Shown here piece by piece: positions 26,079-33,051 of a stretch of 64,000 bases of DNA (positions are counted from its first letter, which is position 1; every line of letters starts with the position of its first letter). The stretch is from F23-B02 sp946405205 (GTDB lineage Bacteria > Bacillota > Clostridia > Oscillospirales > Oscillospiraceae): positions 1-64,000 of the forward strand of contig CAMJGL010000002.1 in NCBI GenBank assembly GCA_946405205.1, in the 5' to 3' direction. The notes beneath the pieces were generated by a model. The model searched no databases and was not told the DNA's origin. It was given only the letters and a program-made list of their open reading frames with translations. A program made the translations under genes and the position numbers.

Positions 26079-27107
26079 ATGCCGCTGCAAATCATACACA
26101 AGGACATAACGCAGGTCGAGTGCGATGCTGTCGTTAACCCTACCGACAGCCTTTTTTCGGGCTCGGGCGGAACAGACCACGCGATACACGCGGCAGCCGG
26201 ACCCGAGCTTGAAGCTGAGTGCCGCCGGCTTGGCAGGCTCGGCTGCGGCGAGGTCGCGGTCACGGGCGGCTACGGTCTGCCGTGCAAATACATAATCCAC
26301 ACGATGGGGCCGATATGGTCAGGCGGGCAGAGAAGCGAGGCCGTTCTTCTGCGAAGCTGCTATATGAATGCGCTGTTCAAGGCAAGCGCAATGGGCCTGG
26401 AGTCGATTGCGTTTCCGCTTATTTCGTCGGGAACCTTCGGCTTTCCCAAGGACAGGGTGCTGCGAATAGCGATAGACGCGATTTCGGACTACATTTTTAA
26501 CAGCGACAAGGAGATAAACGTCAGCATCTGCATCCTTGACAGAGCGTCATTTGTCCTGAGCAAGGAGATCGCCCTGCAGGAGTACATCGGCGAACGTGCC
26601 CCGCGCTTTCTGTACGCGGAGCATACGCTCAGAATGCAGCCGAAAGCATCCGTAAGCGCATTCGACGACAGAAAAATTCGGGAAACCTGTGCCGATATGT
26701 GCGAGTCGGATATAGATGCCTGCAGGGCGCCCTTGCCCGAGGATCTTTCGGACTGGATAAAAAAGCAGGACGACAGCTTTGCCGTCATGCTCCTCAAGCT
26801 GATCGATAAAAAGGGCATGACCGATGTGCAGTGCTATAAGAAGGCAAACGTCAGCAAAGGCACCTTCTGGAAGATAAACAACGATCCCAAATATAAGCCC
26901 AGCAAACCAACCGTGCTGGCCTTTGCCATTGCGCTGGAGCTGAGCCTCGAGGAGACCGAACAGCTTCTGAAAACCGTCGGCTTATCCCTGTCCCACAGCA
27001 ATCTGTCCGACCTCATAATTGAGTTTTATATTTCCAACGGCAACTATGACATCTTCGAGATAAACTCCGCGCTGTATCGGTATGACCAGGTCTGCCTGGG
27101 CTGCTGA
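26079..27107 (+). CDS. Macro-domain protein with C-terminal helix-turn-helix-like domain
   Basis: 342 residues from ATG 26079, with GGGAGG six bases upstream; the longer frame from 26013 has no ribosome site. Residues 1-~175 are a macro domain: IIHKDITQVECDAVVNPTD, SGSGGTDHAIHAAAG, YIIHTMGPIWSGG and FPLISSGTFGFPKDRV form the ADP-ribose pocket. Residues ~225-342 resemble an XRE-type fold (YKKANVSKGTFWKINND, KPTVLAFAIALELSLEETE). Macro domains bind or remove ADP-ribose. With the VWA and ADP-ribosylglycohydrolase genes downstream it forms an ADP-ribose-handling cassette. Confidence 0.9.
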   Translation: MPLQIIHKDITQVECDAVVNPTDSLFSGSGGTDHAIHAAAGPELEAECRRLGRLGCGEVAVTGGYGLPCKYIIHTMGPIWSGGQRSEAVLLRSCYMNALFKASAMGLESIAFPLISSGTFGFPKDRVLRIAIDAISDYIFNSDKEINVSICILDRASFVLSKEIALQEYIGERAPRFLYAEHTLRMQPKASVSAFDDRKIRETCADMCESDIDACRAPLPEDLSDWIKKQDDSFAVMLLKLIDKKGMTDVQCYKKANVSKGTFWKINNDPKYKPSKPTVLAFAIALELSLEETEQLLKTVGLSLSHSNLSDLIIEFYISNGNYDIFEINSALYRYDQVCLGC

Positions 27108-27126
27108 GGTCTCCCGACGGGAGACC
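27108..27126 (+). terminator. Hairpin after the macro-domain gene
   Basis: A perfect 8-bp palindrome GGTCTCCC-GAC-GGGAGACC starting at the base after the stop codon. No T-run follows, so it may stabilise the 3' end rather than terminate. A TATAAT at about 27150 and a second small stem precede the next gene. Confidence 0.45.
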
Positions 27127-27209
27127 AAATGAGTTAAATTATCCTCTATAATGAGGCTGCAAGGTCGGGAAAGACTTTGCGGCCTTATTAAATTTCAGGA
27201 GGAGCAATC

Positions 27210-27833
27210 ATGAAAAACAACATTACAGAGCTGGTATTTATTCTTGACAGGAGCGGTTCCATGTCGGGGCTTGAGTCCGACACCGTCGGCGGCTTCAACG
27301 CCATGATCGAGAAGCAGAAGAAGCTTGACGGCAGGGTGTATGTCTCAACGGTGCTGTTTTCAAACCACAGCAGCGTCATTCACGACCGTGTGGACATCAA
27401 TGAGGTCAGACCCCTGACCGAGAAGGAGTACAGTGTCGGCGGCGGCACCGCGCTTATCGACGCACTGGGCGGTGCGATTCACCACATCGCCAACATCCAC
27501 AAGTACGCAAGGCCCGAGGACGTGCCCGAGCATACCGTTTTTGTTATCACCACAGACGGAATGGAAAACGCCAGCCGCATGTATTCCGCCGACGAGGTCC
27601 GCAGAATGATAAAAAAGGAAGAGGAAAAGTACGGCTGGGAATTTCTTTTCCTCGCAGCCAACATCGACGCCGCCGAGACCGCCGAACGGTACGGCATCCG
27701 CAGTGAAAGAGCCGCAAATTACAGGGCAACGAAAAAAGGAACGGTCGCGATGTATGACTGCATGAGCGAGGCGGTCACAAGCCTTCGCTGCAATGTTGAG
27801 CTTGATGCGGGCTGGTCGGAGGGCCTGGAATGA
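27210..27833 (+). CDS. Von Willebrand factor A domain protein
   Basis: 207 residues, a single soluble VWA domain. The metal-ion-dependent adhesion site is intact: DRSGSMSG (D-x-S-x-S) near residue 11, the threonine in GGGTALIDALGG (~75) and the aspartate in ITTDGMENAS (~109). Strong AGGAGGAG precedes the ATG. It overlaps the next gene by ATGA. VWA proteins of this short type assemble metal-dependent complexes and are often found beside ADP-ribosylation or stress genes. The partner is probably its neighbour's product (inference). Confidence 0.92.
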   Translation: MKNNITELVFILDRSGSMSGLESDTVGGFNAMIEKQKKLDGRVYVSTVLFSNHSSVIHDRVDINEVRPLTEKEYSVGGGTALIDALGGAIHHIANIHKYARPEDVPEHTVFVITTDGMENASRMYSADEVRRMIKKEEEKYGWEFLFLAANIDAAETAERYGIRSERAANYRATKKGTVAMYDCMSEAVTSLRCNVELDAGWSEGLE

Positions 27834-28777
27834 TGTACGGCAGACGGGACTGTATTTCGGGCAGCATCTGGGGGCTCATAGTGGGCGATGCCCTCGGAGT
27901 TCCCGCAGAGTTCAAATCCAGAGAACACCTCAGAGAAAACCCCGTGACCGATATGACGGGGTACGGAACGCACCGTCAGCCGAAAGGCACATGGTCTGAT
28001 GACAGCAGCATGATGCTCTGTACTCTGGACAGCCTCGGCAAGGGCGAGATAGACTACGATGATATCATGTCGAAGTTTGCGAAATGGCTGTTCGACGGCG
28101 AATACACGCCCTACGGAGAAGTATTTGACTGCGGCGTCACGACCTATGCCGCAATAAGCAGATACAAAAACGGCGCCGCGCCGACGGAATGCGGCGGACG
28201 CGGTGAGCGCGATAACGGCAACGGCTCGCTGATGCGAATACTGCCCGTTGCGCTGTATCAGCTTGAGCACGGCGATACCGATAATGCCGATATCGTATGT
28301 AAGGCATCTGCCCTCACCCACGCCCACCCCGTAAGCATGGCAGGCTGCTGTCTTTACACGCAAATGCTCGCAGCAGTCATTCGCTTCAAGTGCGGCGAAA
28401 CGGAGTATGGCAGCATGATCGATGCGCTGAGCGCCGCTGTAGTCCGTGATGACCGCGGCGGAACGGAGCGCTACTCCCGTCTTAATGATATGCGCGCTTT
28501 TGCCGCGCTGCCCGAGGACGGGATCAAAAGCGGAGGCTATGTGGTGTCGACGCTTGAGGCTGCGTTTTGGTGCTTCCTGAACACCGACAGCTACGCCGAC
28601 TGCGTGCTGAAGGCTGTAAACCTTGGCGGCGACACCGATACCACCGCCGCCGTCGCCGGCTCCGTCGCCGGCGCGTACTACGGCATGGACGGCATCCCCG
28701 CCGAATGGCTCGAATGCATTGCCCGCAGGGAGTGGATCGCGGAGCTGATCGACAGGTTTATAGGGAGAGATCGATGA
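27830..28777 (+). CDS. ADP-ribosylglycohydrolase (DraG family)
   Basis: 315 residues. N-terminal GSIWGLIVGDALGVPAEFK and TWSDDSSMML (Ser/Asp/Asp metal ligands), then RGERDNGNGSLMRILP, and C-terminal LGGDTDTTAAVAGSVAGAYYG supplying the second pair of metal aspartates. The DraG family hydrolyses ADP-ribose from arginine or other acceptors using two Mg or Mn ions. ATGATG start with GGAGGG upstream, coupled to the VWA gene. With the macro domain it suggests reversal or turnover of ADP-ribosylation; no ADP-ribosyltransferase is encoded in the window. Confidence 0.93.
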   Translation: MMYGRRDCISGSIWGLIVGDALGVPAEFKSREHLRENPVTDMTGYGTHRQPKGTWSDDSSMMLCTLDSLGKGEIDYDDIMSKFAKWLFDGEYTPYGEVFDCGVTTYAAISRYKNGAAPTECGGRGERDNGNGSLMRILPVALYQLEHGDTDNADIVCKASALTHAHPVSMAGCCLYTQMLAAVIRFKCGETEYGSMIDALSAAVVRDDRGGTERYSRLNDMRAFAALPEDGIKSGGYVVSTLEAAFWCFLNTDSYADCVLKAVNLGGDTDTTAAVAGSVAGAYYGMDGIPAEWLECIARREWIAELIDRFIGRDR

Positions 28778-29110
28778 GCCGGTCGACGGCGAGAGACATT
28801 TTTTCAAGATGCTCCTGTATGCGCAGGAAGTATGACCGGCTTCCGTTTAATGTCCCGAAGCTGTCCGTCAGGGCGGCATGGGGAATTATGAGGTGCTGCT
28901 GACGATAAAATATGCGCGCTGTCCGCGTATTCGACTCTTCCATAGCGGCAACAGCATATGCTATAATACAAAAAGGAAAATCGGCCGACAGCTTCCCATC
29001 AAGGGGAAGCCTTGGGTGCTCATTTTTCCGAAGGCTTTTCGACACGCTCCGCTTGTTGCTTATTACATAACCGGCAGGCCATCTGCTGTATAAAAGCGAG
29101 GTGAACCATT
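28778..29110 (+). promoter_or_regulatory. 333-bp gap with structured 3' end and promoter of module 2
   Basis: Just after the stop codon AGCCGGTC and GACCGGCT (near 28832) can form an outer stem around an inner TCCTG/CAGGA stem. At 28959-28967 TGCTATAAT is an extended -10 for the operon at 29111. Its leader contains a GCTTCCC-ATCAAG-GGGAAGC hairpin at about 28991, related to the palindromes at 14.3-14.5 kb. No gene seen. Confidence 0.5.
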
Positions 29111-30769
29111 GTGCCAAAACCGAACCTGAAAAAACACAGCGCCTTTTTCTGTGCTGCCCTCGCCGTGCTTGCGGCGGCCGTGCTGCGGCAGATCGGTTTT
29201 CGGGTAGACGATCCTCTCGATTGGCTTTGCTCGCTCATTCGCTCTGTTATATACATCGTACTGTTTACGGCGTGGGGCGTCTCCGTCCGGGGCCGGATCA
29301 TACAGCCGCAGGTGCGCCGCTATCTCACCGCGATCTCTGCGCTGATGGTGTTTTGGACGGCAGTACGGTCGATCCGTTATTTGTTGGCGCAGGACCCGTG
29401 GGTCATGCGGCATCTCTGGTATCTGTACTATCTGCCCATGCTGTTCATCCCGCTGCTGGCGGTGTTCGTCGCCATGTCGCTGGGCAGGCCGGAGAGCTTC
29501 CGTCTTCCGAAATGGACGAAGCTTCTTTACATACCCACCGCCGCTCTTTTGCTGCAGGTGCTGACCAATGACCTGCATCAGCTCGTATTCGTTTTTCCCG
29601 CGGATGCGGCCGTATGGATGGATGATTACCGTTATGCCGTCGGATATTTTCTGACAATCGGCTGGATGATCCTTTGTACCGCGACAGCTCTTGCTGCCAT
29701 GCTGATCAAATGCCGCGTTCCATACAGCCGCAAGGTTCTGACTATGCCTTTCGTCCCAGTCATACTGGCCATAATTTACGGTGCGCTTTATATTGCGCGT
29801 GTGCCGCTGCTGAGGATGATTGCAGGTGATATGACCGTTGTGTTCTGCCTGCTTTTTACCGCCGTGCTGGAAAGCTGCATCCAATGCGGGCTGATTCAGG
29901 CAAACGCCCACTACAGGGAGCTGTTTGACGCTTCCACGGTCGGAGCGCAGATCACCGATACGGAATACCGTGTTGTTTTGTCCTCGGGAGCGGCGCAGGC
30001 TGTGAGTATCGAAACGCTCCGGCAGACGCAGCAGGCTCCCGTTATGCTGGAGGGCGGGATACGCTTATCCGGCGCCCCGATCAAAAACGGTCATGTCATC
30101 TGGACGGAGGACATATCACCCTTAATAAAAGTATTAGCTGACCTTGAAGAGGCAAAGGAAAACCTACAGGATAACAAGGACATACTGGAAGAAGAACACG
30201 CGTTGAAAGAGCGCGAAGCCCATATCGCAGAGCAGGAGCGCCTTTATCACATCATCCAGCGCGATACCGAGAAGCAGATCCTCCTGATGGACGAAATGAT
30301 CGGGCAGGCGGAGAACGCCGGTTCGGATGAAGAACGCAGGCATATCTTAAAGAAAATGCTTGTGATCGGCGCTTACCTGAAAAGGCGGAGCAATCTTGTC
30401 TTTCTGTCGGACAAGGATTCCGTGCTGGAAGCAAAGGAACTGGAGTTGTCTGTCGTAGAATCCATAAACAATCTGGAAACCTTCGGCGTGACCTGCGGCT
30501 TCATCTCAGAACTGACAGGAACCGTTCTGGCCATAAACGTGATAGCTATGTACGACTTTTTTGAGGAGATCGCAGAACGCTCCTTGGATCGCATGAGCAG
30601 CATACTGGTTCATGCGGGCATAAAGGCGGATCTCATTTTCTTCTCTGTTGATACCGACTCCGTTTCCGATTTTTCTGACCTTGCTTCCGATACGGTCGAA
30701 GCGGTGCAGGATGAGGACGGCGAATGGAAACTCACCCTTCGTCTCGACAGAGGAGGTGACAGGCAGTGA
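29111..30769 (+). CDS. Seven-helix membrane sensor with degenerate kinase-like tail, module 2
   Basis: 552 residues from GTG (GAGGTGA six bases upstream). About seven hydrophobic helices in residues 10-270 (including LYYLPMLFIPLLAVFVAMSL) match the histidine-kinase 7TM region. Then a short PAS-like piece ending WTEDISPLIKVLADL, a coiled coil (~340-385), and a kinase-like region with ILKKMLVIGAYLKRRSNLVFL but no catalytic His, N-box or glycine loop. Layout, length and the KRRSNL/KRRCNL string match the protein at 10819. GTGA overlap with the kinase gene. Proposed signal-perceiving half of a split sensor. Confidence 0.75.
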   Translation: MPKPNLKKHSAFFCAALAVLAAAVLRQIGFRVDDPLDWLCSLIRSVIYIVLFTAWGVSVRGRIIQPQVRRYLTAISALMVFWTAVRSIRYLLAQDPWVMRHLWYLYYLPMLFIPLLAVFVAMSLGRPESFRLPKWTKLLYIPTAALLLQVLTNDLHQLVFVFPADAAVWMDDYRYAVGYFLTIGWMILCTATALAAMLIKCRVPYSRKVLTMPFVPVILAIIYGALYIARVPLLRMIAGDMTVVFCLLFTAVLESCIQCGLIQANAHYRELFDASTVGAQITDTEYRVVLSSGAAQAVSIETLRQTQQAPVMLEGGIRLSGAPIKNGHVIWTEDISPLIKVLADLEEAKENLQDNKDILEEEHALKEREAHIAEQERLYHIIQRDTEKQILLMDEMIGQAENAGSDEERRHILKKMLVIGAYLKRRSNLVFLSDKDSVLEAKELELSVVESINNLETFGVTCGFISELTGTVLAINVIAMYDFFEEIAERSLDRMSSILVHAGIKADLIFFSVDTDSVSDFSDLASDTVEAVQDEDGEWKLTLRLDRGGDRQ

Positions 30770-31731
30770 ATCGGTTTTTGAATCGTTCCGTAAAAGAGGC
30801 TTTCGACCATCTGCCAAGCGGCGTCTGTTTCTTTAACAGGAACGGAACGTTGACGCTGTGCAACCATCGGATGTATCGGGTGTTCTTTGATTTGACCGGC
30901 AAGGATCTCCAAAGCCTGCCGGAATTGCAGGAGCTGTTAGAGAGCCGGACAGACGGAAGCCGCCGGGATACGGATGTCTTTTTGCTTGACGACGGCCATG
31001 CATGGCGATTCGCGCAGGAACAGATCACCACACGCGACGGAAGCTCCTACACGCAAGTCACGGCTTCCGATGTCACGGAACTGTATTTCAGGCAAAAAGA
31101 GCTGGAAGAAGACAACAGGAAGCTGAAAGAGGATGCCGAACGGATACGCCGGCTTTCCGCTAATATCATTTCGCTGATCCGCGAGGAAGAAATTCTGAGT
31201 ATGAAGATGCGGGTGCATGACGACATCGGAAGAAGCGTTATTGCGACAAGACAGTTTTTGCGGCAGGGCAAGCCGATGGAGGAGCTGGATCTGACAGCAT
31301 GGAAAAATGCCGTTCGTCTGTTGAAACACGAAAACGAGCTGTCGGAGGAACAGGATGCCGTTGCCGGCCTGATGAACGCCGCTTACAGCCTTGGTATCAA
31401 AGTATCCCTTAACGGCACGTTCCCCGAAGCTGCGGCTGTAAAAGAGATCTTCCTTTCCGTCATACGGGAGTGCATGACAAATGCGGTGCGCCATGCCGGA
31501 GCAAAAGAGCTGTATGTCCGTTTGGCGTGCAGCGACCACATGGCCTCTGTTTCCGTCACAAACAGCGGAGCCGCGCCGGAGGGAAAAATCGTGGAAGGCG
31601 GCGGACTTACATCTCTGCGTATTCTGGTGAAAAAAAGCGGCGGGACCATGAAGATAAAAACCGTGCCCGGATTTGAGCTGACGGTGTCCGTTCCAATCAG
31701 ATCGGAGGAAACGCAATGTTCAACGTGTTGA
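30766..31731 (+). CDS. Soluble sensor histidine kinase, module 2
   Basis: 321 residues, GTG start at the GTGA junction with AGGAGGTGA five bases upstream. PAS-like residues ~10-110, ending ASDVTELYFRQKELEED; coiled helix; H-box MRVHDDIGRSV with H151; N-box RECMTNAVRHAGA; G-box EGGGLTSLRILV. It parallels the kinase at 12477 throughout. Its 3' end overlaps the regulator gene by 16 bp. Confidence 0.88.
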   Translation: MNRFLNRSVKEAFDHLPSGVCFFNRNGTLTLCNHRMYRVFFDLTGKDLQSLPELQELLESRTDGSRRDTDVFLLDDGHAWRFAQEQITTRDGSSYTQVTASDVTELYFRQKELEEDNRKLKEDAERIRRLSANIISLIREEEILSMKMRVHDDIGRSVIATRQFLRQGKPMEELDLTAWKNAVRLLKHENELSEEQDAVAGLMNAAYSLGIKVSLNGTFPEAAAVKEIFLSVIRECMTNAVRHAGAKELYVRLACSDHMASVSVTNSGAAPEGKIVEGGGLTSLRILVKKSGGTMKIKTVPGFELTVSVPIRSEETQCSTC

Positions 31732-32339
31732 TTATCGAAGACCAGCGCATGATGCGCGAAATAATGGAAACGTATATTACGCAGGCGGAGGGCTATCATC
31801 TGTCAGGTTCTTTTCCCGCCGCTGGTGATGCGGAGAAGTTCTGCGCCTTAAACCCGGTCGATCTTGTCCTGATGGATGTCTGCACCGAAAACGACGAAAG
31901 CGGCTTTGCCGCCACCCAAGCCATCAAAGCCCGCTTTCCCAAAATCAAAGTGATCATCGTTACCTCCATACTGGACGCCGGATACTTAAACCGCGCAAGA
32001 GAGGTCGGCGCTGACAGCATCTATTTCAAGGACGTCAGTCAGACGGAATTGATGAATGTTGTGGAACGCACCATGATGGGCGAGTCCGTCTACCCGGACA
32101 AAACACCGGAGGTACGGATCGGGAATATTAAAAGCTCCGAATTTACCGAAGCGGAGATCAGGGTCCTTCACCTTATGGTCGAGGGCATGACCTATAAGGG
32201 AATGGCGGAAGAATTGGGCGTGACGACCGACTGCGTGAAAAAGCATATCAGCAGTATGCTTTCAAAAACCGGATATACCTCCAAGACAAAGCTGACCGCC
32301 ATGGTGGTAAGCAAACGCCTCATTGTGAATGGCTTTTGA
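31716..32339 (+). CDS. LuxR/NarL-family response regulator, module 2
   Basis: 207 residues, the same length as its paralogue at 13471. Receiver with acidic IIEDQ and phosphoacceptor aspartate in VDLVLMDVCTENDESG (~D54), VTS and K at the switch positions. C-terminal LuxR HTH (FTEAEIRVLHLMVEGM, YKGMAEELGVTTDCVKKHI). GGAGG seven bases before the ATG. A perfect terminator follows. Possible targets are its own region and the 32.5-37.2 kb genes, whose upstream direct repeats differ from the module 1 box. Confidence 0.92.
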   Translation: MFNVLIIEDQRMMREIMETYITQAEGYHLSGSFPAAGDAEKFCALNPVDLVLMDVCTENDESGFAATQAIKARFPKIKVIIVTSILDAGYLNRAREVGADSIYFKDVSQTELMNVVERTMMGESVYPDKTPEVRIGNIKSSEFTEAEIRVLHLMVEGMTYKGMAEELGVTTDCVKKHISSMLSKTGYTSKTKLTAMVVSKRLIVNGF

Positions 32340-32359
32340 CCGTACATAGTATATTGATG

Positions 32360-32387
32360 ACACCCGATGAAAAATCGGGTGTTTTTT
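32360..32387 (+). terminator. Rho-independent terminator of module 2
   Basis: ACACCCGAT-GAAAA-ATCGGGTGT, a perfect 9-bp stem running into six T. Confidence 0.93.
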
Positions 32388-32407
32388 ATGAAAAAAACGC
32401 GGACAGT

Positions 32408-32488
32408 ACCCATTTGGGGAATGCGCTTTTTTTGAAAATCTTTATAATTGTATACAGAAGTATAACTATGCCCATTTTCGGGAAAGCG
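32408..32488 (+). promoter_or_regulatory. Promoter with paired operator-like direct repeats
   Basis: ACCCATTTGGGGAATGCG (32408-32425) and GCCCATTTTCGGGAAAGCG (32470-32488) are imperfect direct repeats, each with CCC/GGG dyad symmetry. TATAAT lies between them at 32443-32448. The second copy overlaps the ribosome site of the gene at 32501. Binding by the module 2 regulator is inference. Confidence 0.4.
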
Positions 32489-32500
32489 GGGTGAGTAAAT

Positions 32501-32884
32501 ATGCGGCGTATCGTCGTTGATATGCAGAATTTCCTTTTTGCCGACGCGATTGCGCGAATACTGAGAAGCACGGATTCCGATTTTGATGTACGCAGATCGG
32601 AAAGCCCGGATAAAACGGCGGAGCTTTGCGGCCTTTGCCAGCCGTACGCGCTTTTGATGGAGGTCACGGGCTATACGCCGTGGCGGCTGGAGGAAAGGCT
32701 CAGGATAAGAGATGAAGTGAAGCAGAAAAGCCCTCATTGCAAAATAGTCCTTATCGTCGATGAAAAAGCAGAGAAAATACTCGCCCAGCGCGTGCTTCAG
32801 GCAAAAAAAGACGGACTTATCGATAATTTCATCTATGGCTCGGTTTCCGCGGCCTATCTGTCGGCAGTGATCGACACGCTGTGA
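32501..32884 (+). CDS. Orphan receiver-like protein
   Basis: 127 residues. Alternating hydrophobic strands and helices resemble a response-regulator receiver (RRIVVDMQNFLFADAIARIL, KIVLIVDEKAEKILAQRVLQ, IDNFIYGSVSAAYL), but the usual phosphoacceptor strand reads ALLMEVTG, with Glu in place of Asp. It would therefore be a pseudo-receiver without ordinary phosphorylation, or permanently active-like. No DNA-binding domain. It stands between the module 2 operon and the Cys-rich SLH gene, and may modulate that module (inference). Confidence 0.65.
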   Translation: MRRIVVDMQNFLFADAIARILRSTDSDFDVRRSESPDKTAELCGLCQPYALLMEVTGYTPWRLEERLRIRDEVKQKSPHCKIVLIVDEKAEKILAQRVLQAKKDGLIDNFIYGSVSAAYLSAVIDTL

Positions 32885-32960
32885 GGAGGACGGTGGCTAT
32901 GGGATAATATGAATGTATCAAACGGTGCGCCATCCTCCGAAATGATGAAGAATGGCAGAA

Positions 32961-33015
32961 GCTCTCCTTGCCGTGTGGGGGAGCCGGCAAAAGTATCCAC
33001 ACGGCCAGATAATCC
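32961..33015 (+). ncRNA. Possible pseudoknot leader upstream of the Cys-rich SLH gene
   Basis: GCTCTCC (32961-32967) pairs with GGGGAGC (32978-32984), leaving a 10-nt loop. Loop bases CCGTGTG (32971-32977) are complementary to CACACGG (32998-33004), giving an H-type pseudoknot of 7+7 pairs or two alternative stems. CCGGC-GGAAA-GCCGG then forms a small hairpin (33014-33028) just before AAGGAGG. It does not match the c-di-GMP or cobalamin riboswitch consensus as I remember it. Confidence 0.4.
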
Positions 33016-33051
33016 GGCGGAAAGCCGGAAAGAAACAAGGAGGATCTGCTG

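Noticed and set aside
28784..28966. A 61-codon minus-strand ORF after the ADP-ribosylglycohydrolase gene
   Set aside because: No ribosome site, it overlaps the end of a real gene, and the sequence is better explained by the stem-loops and promoter there.
32881..33050. c-di-GMP riboswitch before the SLH gene
   Set aside because: The conserved core bases I recall for either c-di-GMP class are absent; only a generic pseudoknot can be supported.
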